A DNA stretch of 64,000 nucleotides, taken from Onthophagus taurus (Eukaryota; Arthropoda; Insecta; Coleoptera; Scarabaeidae). A program made the position numbers and the translations under genes. The stretch is taken from assembly GCF_036711975.1 (NCBI RefSeq), contig NC_091966.1:20157501-20221500 (forward strand), written 5' to 3'. Below are positions 34,270 through 44,269 of the stretch, piece after piece; position 1 is the first letter of the stretch, and the number at the start of each line of letters is the position of its first letter. The notes beneath the pieces are model-generated. The model was not told the DNA's origin. It made no database searches and saw only the letters and a program-made list of their open reading frames with translations.

Positions 34270-34498
34270 TGTTTCGTAGCTCAAGTTGGTTAGGTTCTTT
34301 TTAAACACTCCCTTTCGTTTCTTTGACTTTATTAATCGTTAACAAAATAAAGATACACTTCTAAAAACACTGCTCAGCTCTACGCTTATTATATATGTCT
34401 GCTATATGAACAACACACACACGGAATGTGTATCACGCACGCGTCGCCCAGCGGTACGGTGGGATGCCTAAACGCTCGGCGCTTCCCTCTCCCCAACA
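34270..34498 (-). repeat. BEL/Pao LTR (5' LTR in element sense)
   Basis: It matches the copy at 28718-28946 base for base as far as I can read, offset 5552. Transcription would begin here on the minus strand, antisense to the host hAT gene. Confidence 0.95.
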
Positions 34499-35462
34499 AC
34501 AGTATTGTTGCAAGTGATGAATTAAGAAGACGGTCACCAAAAAAACTTATTCAAGAAGTTCCAACTAGATGGAATTCAAAATATTACATGCTAAAACGCT
34601 TCTTGGAACTAAGATCTATTATTAATGAAATAATTAGTAATCACATTAGTGCACCGGCTATGGTAACCGCATTTGAAACTCAAGAAATAGAAGAAGTTAC
34701 AAGACTGTTGCAACCCTTAGAAGTTGCAACAAAAGAACTTTGCGGTGAAAATTATGTAACTGCCAGCAAAATTATTCCAATGATACATTGTTTAAGTAAA
34801 AAAATTTCTGAAATGAGTTCTAGTTTGCAGATAGCAAAAGATCTACAAAGATCTTTAACATTAGAAATTAACCAACGATTTGGTAATGTTGAAGAGATAC
34901 GTTTGATGGCTGTATCAACAATTTTAGATCCTAGATTTAAAAAAATACACTTTCAAAACTTAACAGCATGTTCAACAGCTGTTGAGCATCTAGAAACAAT
35001 TGTAAAATCACTGACATCACCATTAGCTGCAGAACAAATTGCGCCTGTAGGTTCTCATCACATTCCTGACGAAGGTAAAGTTTTTAATTAAATCCGATTA
35101 GATTAATTACTTTTTTTTTGTTTTTAGAAGAAGAATTTAATTTATGGAGTCAGCATCACGTAATGGTAGAAAAAATGAATAACAGCAACAACGATGGCAC
35201 TTCAGAGATAGCGCATTATCTCAAATGCCCATTAAAGAAATTTGAACAAAATCCCTTACAATTATGGGACGATATTAAAGGAATTTGCCCAACATTGGCC
35301 AAAATTGCCCCAAAATACCTAAGCATACCAGCCACATCGGTTCCATCAGAAAGGCTGTTTTCAAAAGCCGGTCAAGTTTTGACGCAACAGCGAAGCAGGC
35401 TTAAAGGAAAACGCTTATCAAAACTTTTATTTTTAAATTCTTGTGATGAATTATTTTTTTAG
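34499..35462 (+). pseudogene. hAT transposase, C-terminal part with one short intron
   Basis: The frame continues from 28717 after the ACAGT duplication. It has SPKKLIQEVPTRWNSKYYML, the 'L....TRW.S...ML' block with the conserved Trp. A 53-nt phase-1 intron (35075-35127) starts GTAAAG and ends TTTTTAG after a T-run. The last exon (35128-35462) gives IAPKYLSIPATSVPSERLFS and RSRLKGKRLSKLLFLN, the hAT C-terminal dimerisation domain (PF05699). Apart from the upstream frameshift and the BEL/Pao insertion this part is intact. Confidence 0.9.
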
Positions 35463-35589
35463 TTTTATTCCATTCTGTTATTCTTGTTTAGTAGATTTAG
35501 TAGATATCTTTTGTTGTTGGTATTAAAAATGTTCAGTTTATTTTAATAAAATGATTTAAAAATTTATAGATACATTTTACTTAAAAAAA

Positions 35590-35835
35590 AAAAAATCAAA
35601 TAAGAGACATCGATGTTTTTTATATCGAGTAAAACAGCGAATAGATCGAATAAAACATCGAATAATATGTACTCATATCGAATAAAGCATTAAATACTAC
35701 AGCAAATAAAACATTGAATAATATATCGAATAAAACATCGATGTTTTTTATTCGATGTTTTTGTCATATCGATATTGCACGTTCGATATATCAAATGATG
35801 TAAACATCGATGTTTCATATTTTTTGGCCATCCCT
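35590..35835. repeat. hAT right terminus with subterminal repeats
   Basis: At least nine imperfect copies of (a)tcgaataaaacatcga and its inverse lie between 35610 and 35815, before the terminal ttggccatccct. Such clusters are usual transposase-binding sites near hAT ends. Confidence 0.7.
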
Positions 35836-35869
35836 AAACTCTGAATATATGGATTCAAAAATACTGAAG

Positions 35870-37383
35870 AGGAAGTCATCATCGTCGTGTATGTGCGGAA
35901 GAAAAGCTGCGAGTGTGATTCAAGATGCAAACACTCGCACCCAAGAAGAAAAACAACAGATGTAGGTCGAAGAAGACATAACCCAGGAGGATGTACATAA
36001 AATGGTGAGCATCCTGAAAAACAGAAAAGTACCAAGACCCGATCACATAGCCAACGAAATGTTAAGGTATGAAGGGCCGGATCTGAAATAGGTCTTGACC
36101 ACATTAATCCGCAGAATGTTGTCAACCCTGGATCAACCCTGTCAACCCCTCGTGTTGAACCCCTGTTCGAGACGAATGGAGTCATAGCGTTACAATACAT
36201 GTATTCAGGGATAGAAACAAAAAGAACTTTCACAACTATAGAACAACAATTCTATTAAACAGTGCAACCAAGCAACTAACAAAAATTATCACGTTGAAGC
36301 TCCTCAAGAGGGTAAAGATTATGGAAGAACAGTAGGTTTTGAGGAAAAACAGATCTAAAATCGACGCAATATTCACAGTACGACAAGTTATCGAAAAACC
36401 ACAAAATTCAACCTTTATTCATGTATTTGGTGGACCTGAAGTAGGTCTTCAACAGTGTTCAGCTGAAGGACGTTACGCGGATTGTGCAAGAACACGAGAC
36501 TAATTAAAACATACATTAAGGTGATTGAACAGCTAAATACGAACAATAAACCACGCATAAAGACAAAAGGGGTCTAACCGCGGAGGTACCAATAACAGCA
36601 GGAATCCGGCAGGACGAGAGTATGAGCTCATTCCTATTCAATCTGATTACGGAAAAAATTATCCAAAGCGTCAACGAAGTCAAGAGTGAACCATGGGTCA
36701 AAAATCCTTGTGAATCATTTTATGTAGATGGCGAAAAATGAGACCGACTTGTAGCGAACGCTATACCGATTACAAACCACAACAAAGGACTAAACATGAA
36801 GATATTCGAGGAGTAACTGAAGCAATAGCGATGTCAAAAAGAGCTGTCGGATGAAAATTGGCAGTGAATGATCCTGACAGCCCCTGAGCACCTGACAGCC
36901 CCAGGTGCTGTCAGGGTATTGACATCTTTAGATGCAGAAATTTGCACCAAGAAGTTGTGGCACAAGTCAATAAAGACTCTAGAATATCTGCATATCTAAG
37001 GGACATCGTATGGGGGAACAAATACATGACCAAGGAGAGCCAAGTCCTCATCTACAAAATGACAGTGAGGCCCGTACTGATTTATGCATCAGAAACTAGG
37101 GCGGATACTTCAAAAACCAAGAGCAAGCTGAGAGCCACCGAAATAAGAACGATAAAAAAAGAAATTCCAAGAGGTCAGATAGGAATCTAAGCAATACTGA
37201 GGGTAACTGACGGCACCTAACGTGGTGCGATTTGTGCGGCGAGGCGCAAATGCTGGAAAGACCACGTTGACAGGATGGACGACGAGTTTTGGGCGAAATG
37301 GTCCAAGAGTGAGAGACCGACTTCTTTAGTATTCCAAGAGGCCTGATGAAGCAGAAAACAAAACATCGTTTTAAATAAGGAGG
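35870..37383 (+). pseudogene. RTE-like LINE reverse transcriptase, copy A
   Basis: Plus-strand fragments in order: EDITQEDVHKMVSILKNRKV (about 35960-36020), the 'I..LK.GK..G.D.I..E' start of RT; FRDRNKKNFHNYRTTILLNS (about 36205); GIRQDESMSSFLFNLIT (about 36608), equivalent to 'GI.QGD.LSP.LFN'; a post-RT segment at 36942-37190 with MTVRPVLIYASETRADTSKT; then a tail to about 37383 with W..HVDRMD. Stops and shifts are frequent. The catalytic YADD box is replaced by FYVDGEK near 36720. Confidence 0.75.
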
Positions 37384-37967
37384 AAGAAGAAGAAAAATGA
37401 TAATTTGATTTGTTTCTGATTTTAAGGATAGAGAATTTTTATGTTATCTGAATTTTCTTCGGGCGTCGTTTGTGACTTTTGGGTATCAACCTACTGACAT
37501 AATACCAATGTCTTATAGGAATTCTACTTATTTGCAGAGTAATTTTGATTTGTCCGTTTCGATTTATAATCAGTATTCTTCTAATTTTTTAAGGACCCTT
37601 TTTAGACTTGCTACGAGTTTCTGTAAGCTCGTAGAAAATAATATCTATTATATCTTCCATATATTATAAGCATATTTTCTCTTGCAGTTCTTTTAAAACA
37701 GCCCCCATCACTATATGGAAAATTGTTGTCACGGTTTAACCAGAATGGCATTAAGATAGAAAATTCAAAGTTGTGAAGTAAGTACTTCGTGATATTTTAT
37801 CTAGTATGACAATATTCCATTTTTGTAATAATTTGTATGGAAATTTTTTAATCTCATGCATAAATTAGGTTAAATGTTTGAATAAGTATGTATACTTATA
37901 GTAAGCTTTTGTAATACTAAATATTTAATTTAAGAATTTTCTAGTAATTTAAATTTCGTTTCAGAGA
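37384..37967 (+). other. Duplicated non-LINE flank (copy A)
   Basis: This stretch recurs at 44830-45299 after the other LINE copy, with scattered differences and a deletion of about 130 bp there. Splice-like sites (TTCTCTTGCAG at about 37675-37686; GTAAGT at about 37780) border a short open block containing KQPPSLYGKLLSRFNQNGIK. It may be part of the Mutator-like transposase gene that follows. Confidence 0.45.
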
Positions 37968-38345
37968 TGCTGCCGAACTTCCTCTTAAATTATTTGATAA
38001 ATTAATAGTTTATTATGGATTAGTATGGACTATAAGAAGAAATTATGATTCAGTTCAAAAAATTAATTACGCTACTATATGGGTAACTGTCGCTATTGTA
38101 GCTCCATGAACCAAAACTCACAGTATGAAAAATTTTCAAGTTCTACCGTACTATAAGCAATTCATAGCTTATCAGCATTTAAGCACGGTTATGGTCCATT
38201 TTCAAATGAAGTTTTGTCAGCTATCAAGCTTATTTATGATGAGCTTAGGAACGATGTATTTCAAAAGTGATGTATTTGTGGTTTTATTGAAAATAATAAT
38301 GAATGTCTGAACTTGTTATGGTGCATAATCACTCCAAAGCGTGTT
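37968..38345 (+). pseudogene. Mutator-like transposase domain remnant (PF20700-type)
   Basis: After a TTTCGTTTCAG acceptor the frame gives LIVYYGLVWTIRRNYDSVQ and INYATIWVT. It then shifts to GYGPFSNEVLSAIKLIYDEL and CICGFIENNNECLNLLW, followed by CIITPKR. The string 'C..G.T.N.NES.N...W...PK' is the hallmark of the insect 'Mutator-like transposase domain' proteins. Two stops and a frameshift inactivate it. Family naming is from memory of the pattern. Confidence 0.6.
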
Positions 38346-38940
38346 CCTCCTAGTTCTTAAATAGTTGAAATTCCTGCATTGGTTGTAACTTGAATTTTCA
38401 CAAAGTGATCTCAGCTCAGTGAATCTAAACGGCTCAAATATAAAACATGGCCGAAATAGTCATGAGTACATTTGATCATAGCTGAGAAAAAAGCTAAAAC
38501 TGTAGTTTCAGAAACAAGAATTCGTCTGAAACAGGAGCAAAATGACGTTTTGTACAATTAAATTTCTAGCAGAATGTTTGCTTTATGGAGCTAAAACGAT
38601 TAAAAAATAAACTCTATCTTTCAAAAGGAAGCTTGAAGCAAAATAGTTGACATCGTTGCATATAATTGCACAGTTAACTTTCTTGTACGGTTCGGATATA
38701 AAATGTGGCCTAAATAGCAACGAGTACACGTGGAAAAGGAATGTTCATCTCTCATATAATACATAAGACTGTGCTTCAAACAGTAGTAAAGCATTGCCTT
38801 GGACACTACGATTGCAGAAGAATCTTTGCTTATTGAAGCTGGAATCGACGATTCTATGACGGTTTGAAAGTGTTATATGTAAAAATGATAACCGTTAGAA
38901 ACAGGATGAATGGAGTGATTCGGGGTATGAAAAAACATAC
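38346..38940. other. Unassigned DNA
   Basis: No frame or terminus recognised. Confidence 0.3.
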
Positions 38941-39609
38941 TGTCAGAGGTTTTTAGTGGTGATGTATCACGACCTGTACGGAGAGTTGAAAAGGATATGG
39001 AATGTACTAAGAAATAGACAGAAAGAAATCAACGAAGAGGTAAAAACTATCAGCTCCGTAATCCCCGAGGAATGTTTAGCATACATGCGAATCCTACTGG
39101 TAGCTAACGGGATAACGGGGAGGACTTACAACAAGAGGACCAAGAGGAACAAGAAAAGATGTCGGTCGAAAATAGCTAAATACGAACAATAAAACACGCA
39201 TAAAGGTAAAAACGGTTTAACCGGGGATGTACCTATAAGAGCAGGGATGTAATGTGCAGCTGAAGGACGTTACGCGGATTCTGCAAGAACACGGGACTTA
39301 ATAAAACTACATTAAGGTGATTGAACAGCTAACTACGAACAATAAAACACGCATAAAGGCAAAAGGGGTCTAACCGAGGAGGTACCTAAAACAGCAGGGA
39401 TCCGATAGAACGACAGTATGAGCTTATTCCTATTCAATCTGATTATGGATAAAATATTCCAAAGCGTCAACGAAGTCAAGGGTGGATACACCATGGGACA
39501 AAAATTCTTGTGAAGATCATGTTATGTAGGTGGCGAAAAACGAGAACGACTTGTAGCGAATGCTATACCGATTACAAACCACAGCAAAAGAACTAAATGG
39601 AGATATCCG
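38941..39609 (+). pseudogene. RTE-like LINE, copy B, upstream part
   Basis: The ORF 38956-39192 (NVLRNRQKEINEEVKTISS, then NKRTKRNKKRCRSKIAKYEQ) is basic and unassigned. From about 39257 the sequence repeats copy A at 36460 onward (cagctgaaggacgttacgcg). A 50-bp segment with acgaacaataaaacacgcat occurs twice (39183 and 39338). The copy is cut at 39609 by a foldback and continues at 44270. Confidence 0.65.
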
Positions 39610-39828
39610 ATTGGAGTGAAGTTAGCGACGACTTTTCAGCGACGGATTTTTTCAATTCCACCACTGTCGTAAATCCGTCGCTAAGATTGAAGATGCAAAA
39701 TATGATCATATTGTGTTAAATGAATGTTACGAAGGTTACTACCTACTTTTTAACCCAGAATTCCAGAATAAATTTTGAAACTGCTAATAAAATAGGGTAA
39801 AAACGTCGAGGCTTTAAAAAGAAATAAA

Positions 39829-40145
39829 GCCACCCCCTTAGCCGTGAGTTGCTGAGTTCAAATTTGGTGTGGATATAGCTTCGACATCCCTAAGTTGATT
39901 TTCGTTAAAATTAAAGTGCTACACATGAAGGGGTATCAACCCCTAATAAAAATAGGTGGAATTCGCTATGTTAGGTGAAAATAATAATAAAAATCCACCC
40001 CTTAGCCGTGAATTGCTGAGTTGAAATTTGGTGTGGATATAGCTCCAACATCCCTAAGTAGATTTTCGTTAAAATTAGAGTGCTACACATGAAGGGGTAC
40101 CAACCCCTAATAAAAATAGGTGAAATTCGCTATGTTATATGGAAA
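39829..40145 (+). repeat. Left-arm tandem repeats, two units of about 164 bp
   Basis: Each unit contains ttagccgtgaRttgctgag, ggtgtggatatagct, and gctacacatgaaggggta. The phrase gccgtga recurs at 39841 and 40005. These are the inverse of the right-arm units. Confidence 0.85.
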
Positions 40146-40169
40146 AAAAATATAATATATAAAATGCAT

Positions 40170-40600
40170 AAATGAAAATTATAACAGCCAAAATAACAAT
40201 AGACGAGAAATATTTCAAAAACTTTTAAAAATTGTAAGATTTACTGACGATGAATGGAGAATGACAATATCAGATCATTATCACCAAAGCAATGGTATAA
40301 AGCAATAGTGGGGCATTCATAATCTATTACTTATTCAAATCGTCAAAGAAAAGTCATGTATTGAAAAAATAGATTTTTAGAATTATAGATGTTCTCTTCA
40401 AGAAACAATTTTACAATATTCTGTGGACATGAATGAATATTGTTTTCTTTGTGGGCAAAACAACGAATACAGTAGTTATAGTTGTAATAGAATGTATCAC
40501 ATCAAATGTGCCTAGGGCGTCGAAGATTTTTACAAAAGCGACCAATCTTGTTATCTTTGTGTAAAATTTATCAACAAACACAAACAAAATTCTGCATAAT
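40170..40600 (+). pseudogene. Degenerate Cys-rich protein inside the foldback
   Basis: Open blocks in one frame read NNNRREIFQKLLKIVRFTDD and EWRMTISDHYHQSNGIKQ, then a stop, WGIHNLLLIQIVKEKSCIEK, and MNEYCFLCGQNNEYSSYSC. The last block continues NRMYHIKCA and SCYLCVKF. The cysteines form CxxC...C..HxxC...CxxC, a cross-brace-like zinc finger. It lies where the element's own gene would be. The function is not recognised; a transposase C-terminus is possible. Three or more stops show decay. Confidence 0.45.
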
Positions 40601-40861
40601 CTACCAACTTTTAGGTGAAGGTATAATTTCTTAGTCTTTATTTTTTTACCTTTCATATTTCAGTGATAACAACACTAATACAATTATTTATTGTGACTGA
40701 TTTTCAAACTGACTTTTTTAATTTATTCATATTTGTTTTTTTGTATTATATTAAGTTTTTGACTGTTATCATAGTAACTATAATTTTAATTTTGTTAATT
40801 ATTTTATCAGAATAATATACTTAATTTCCCAAAAAAAAAAATTTTTCATTCATGTGTTTTA

Positions 40862-42760
40862 TACAGGTGTCTCAGCGAGACTGGTCATTAGACGTTTCTG
40901 GGGTTCTGGCGAAAATAAAAATTTGAGAATTCAGACTTAAGTATTATCAATTACGATCTCTTCGACTAAAATATTTTCAGATTTCTTGCACTTCCGGTTA
41001 TACCGCCACCTACTTTATTTTTTTAAATGGAACACCCTGTATATTTTTACATATTTGGATTTGTCTGTTTTCAAGGTTTATAAATAACTTTACTTTTTGC
41101 AATTTGATTCGGCCGTTCTCGAGTTATTCGAATTTTTCTAGAAAAATCTGCTCCAGCAGACATTTGTTCAAAAAATCAGAGAACACTCGATTTTTGGGAT
41201 ATCAATTTAGGATTCAGAACATGCTTAAGCAACATGATGAAGTATGTTTTGGTGCCGAGAACGGCTGTCTAGAATGTTTGGTCACTTTACTATGGCACGT
41301 TAACTTTTCAAAATTTTGAACTACCATAACTTCATTTTTGTAATGGCACCCCCCATATTTTATTACTTAGTCGTCTTCGGTGTCTCATTCTACATCTTTT
41401 ATATCCCATATGTCCCATACCTAACATTAATAGTTTGGGAGATAATAAAATTAAGGTTTTTTGAAAAATGCACACATATCATATGAATATTTAGCCTAGT
41501 GTGCCCTGAAAAACAAGCCTTCTCAATGAGTTGAAAGACTCACTTGTTTACGTCACTTGATGCATGTGAACTAATAATTATGTGTTAAGTCCCTTAAAAT
41601 TAGTACTGAAAAGAGTTAAAATCGATAACAATAACGAAAGTAATATTTACACAAATCAAGAAATTCTTAATTTATTTTTTATGCATGAAAAGCGCGACAA
41701 AGTTCGTAGTATCATTCCCAGATCTTCTTTGGCAGCTCGAATTGAGGTGTTGGGACTGGGTTCGAAATAAGCCAAGGTATTCACCTCTTCCGTTGCATTA
41801 TCTACTACATTTTTTGGTCAGTTTAACACGTGATTAATTCGTCCAAAATGCAAAAAAATTGCTTCTATTCTTCTAAATTTACCTTTTGTCATCGGCGCGA
41901 AATGTGGATAATTTTCATTACACATTCTGCAAGTTCTACTAAGAACTTTGTCGCACTTTTCGTGCACAAGAAATAAATTATGGATTTCTTTATTTGTATA
42001 AACATTATTTACGTTATTAATATCCGTTTTAACTGGGTTAAATAGGGTAAGCATTAAATAACGTAAATCAGACTTTGACGTTTGTCAACAAGTCATGAAA
42101 CATTTGTTTTCCATGGCACACTAGGTTAATATCGATATGATACGTGAGCATTTTTCAAAAAACCCTAATTATTTCTCAAACTATTAATATTAGGCATAGG
42201 ACATATGGAGTATAAAAGATGTAAAATGAGACGCCAAAGACGACTAAGTAATAAAATATGGGGGGTGCCATTTAAAAAAATGAAGTTATGGTGCTTCCAA
42301 ATTTCGAAAAGTTAACGTGCCATAGTAAAGTGACCAAACGATCTAGACAGCCGTTCTCGGCACCAAAATATACTCCATCATGTTGTTTAAACATGTTCTG
42401 AATCCTAAATTGATATCTCGAATATCGAGTGTTCTATGATTTTTGAACAAATGTCCGCTGGAGCAGATTTTTCTAGAAAAATTCGAATAACTCGAGAAGG
42501 GCCGAATCAAATTGCAAAAAATAAAATTATTTATAAACCTTCAAAACAGACAAATCCAAATATGTAAAAGTATACAGGATGTTCCATTTAAAAAAATAAA
42601 ATAGGTGGCGACTTCCGGTATAACCGGAAGTGCTAGAAATCTGAAAATATTTTAGACGAAGAGAACGTAATTGATAATACTTAAGTCTGAATGCTCAAAT
42701 TTTTATTTTGGCCAGAACGTCAGAAACGTCTAATGACCGGTCTCGCTGAGACACCCTGTA
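40862..42760. mobile_element. Foldback derived from a DUF4817-type mariner, nested in the FB-like element
   Basis: The ends are tacaggtgtctcagcgagac and its inverse gtctcgctgagacaccctgta. The arms extend about 900 bp each. Near the centre, short frames on opposite strands (41582-41770 plus, 41818-42054 minus) encode related peptides with YTNQEILNLFFMHEKRDKV and YTNKEIHNLFLVHEKCDKV. The second continues FAPMTKGKFRRIEAIFLHFG. This resembles the DUF4817 helical domain at the start of many insect mariner transposases. It looks like two inverted copies of a transposon end, fused. Confidence 0.8.
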
Positions 42761-42779
42761 TATTATATTTTTTTCCATA

Positions 42780-43580
42780 TAACATAGCGAATTTCACCTA
42801 TTTCTATTAGGGGTTGACAACCCTTCATGTGTAGCACTCTAATTTTAACGAAAATCAACTTAGAGATTGCGAAGCTATATCCACACCAAATTTGAACTCA
42901 TTGTCAGCAACTCACGGCTAAGGGGTGGATTTAATTTTTTTTTTTTCACCTAACATAGCGAATTTCACCTATTTTTATTAGGGGTTGACACCCCTTCATG
43001 TGTAGCACTCTAATTTTAACGAAAATCAACTTAGGGATGTCGAAGTTATATTCACACCAAATTTCAACTCAGCAACTCACGGCTAAGGGATGGATTTTAT
43101 TTTTTTTTGCACCTAACATAGCGAATTTCAACTATTTTTATTAGGGGTTGACATCCCTTCATGCGTAGCACACTAATTTTAACGAAAATTTACTTAGGGA
43201 TTGCGAAGCTATATCCACACCGAATTTCAAGTCAGCAACTCACGGCTAAGGAGTGGATTTTTATTATTTTTTTCACCTAACATAGCGAAATTCACATATT
43301 TTTATTAGGGGTTGACAACCCTTCATGTGTAGTACTCTAATTTTAACGAAAATCAACTTAGGGATGTCGAAGCTATATCCACACCAAATTTCAACTCAAC
43401 AACTCACGGCTAAGGGGTGGATTTTTTTTTTTTGCACCTAACATCGCGAATTTCACCTATTTTTATTAGGGGTTGGCATCCCTTCATGTGTAGCACTCTA
43501 ATTTGAATGAAAATCAAGTTAGGGATGTCGAAACTATATTCACACCAAATTTCAACCCTGCAACTCACGGCTAAGGGAAT
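42780..43580 (-). repeat. Right-arm tandem repeats, five units of about 164 bp
   Basis: The phrase cacggctaag recurs at about 42912, 43078, 43241, 43405 and 43566, a spacing of 161-166. Each unit has aggggttgacaMccc, ttcatgtgtagcactcta, and actatatccacacc variants. Confidence 0.9.
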
Positions 43581-44269
43581 AGTTTTATTTCTTTTTAAAG
43601 CCGAGACGTTTTTACCCTATTTCATTAGCAGTTTCAAAATTTAATCTGGAATTCTGTGTTAAACAGCAGGTATAGTAGAAACCACGAGAGCTGGCAGTGA
43701 CAGGTCACTTAAAAATGGTATGAATCAAGATATGGACGTACGACTTAGATTATTTCACCACATACATTTATATGTAGGTTATGTTAGTAATGGATGTTAT
43801 ATGTCAAACATTCTCAAAGATATTATTTAATGATTTTCCTTTCAAAGAAAACATTTTCGGCTTGTGAAAACACTAACAGATTCATGACAACGCTCACAAG
43901 ACGTTTCGATTTGAGGTTATAATTGTAGAGTGACATCCCTTAGAAGAACAGACGTACTTTTTCGACGTGGCCATTTGAATTGTACAGCAGACATATTAAA
44001 CTAATGCTATCTCTTTCCAACACACATTACTCGAGCGGTTTGTGAACTACGTATGGCATTTGTAAGAGCGAAAGAGAAAATGATGATTTACTGCCAGCTC
44101 TCGTGGCGTCTACTATAGTAACCTTCGTAACATTCATTTAACACAATATAATCATATTTTCCATCTTCAATCCGTTTCAGCGTGCGTTTCAATCTTAGCG
44201 ACCGATTTGCGACCGTGGTAGTATTGACAAAATCCGTCGCTGAAAAGTCGTCGCTAACTTCACTCCAAT

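Larger units (their letters stand above)
28713..34503 (-). mobile_element. Intact BEL/Pao LTR retrotransposon, very recent insertion
   Basis: The element is 28718-34498 (5781 bp), with 229-bp LTRs at 28718-28946 and 34270-34498. I found no difference between them by eye. The LTRs begin TG and end CA. The target duplication ACAGT lies at 28713-28717 and 34499-34503. Removing the element restores the hAT transposase frame. One gag-pol frame of 1714 codons is uninterrupted. There is no env. Identical LTRs and an open frame mean a young and perhaps still mobile copy. Confidence 0.97.
27915..35843 (+). mobile_element. hAT (ZBED-like) transposon remnant, split by a BEL/Pao element
   Basis: The right end is a hAT-type terminus reading ttggccatccct, ending at 35835, preceded by repeated subterminal catcgatgttt motifs. 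It is followed by aaactctg (35836-35843). The same aaactctg occurs at 27915-27922, before the transposase, and could be the other copy of an 8-bp target duplication. The 5' terminus and the first exon with the BED zinc finger are missing, so the left boundary is uncertain. Confidence 0.6.

Noticed and set aside
34426..34498. ATG at 34426 as the start of the hAT C-terminal ORF
   Set aside because: That start lies in the BEL/Pao LTR. The hAT frame really enters at 34499 from 28717.
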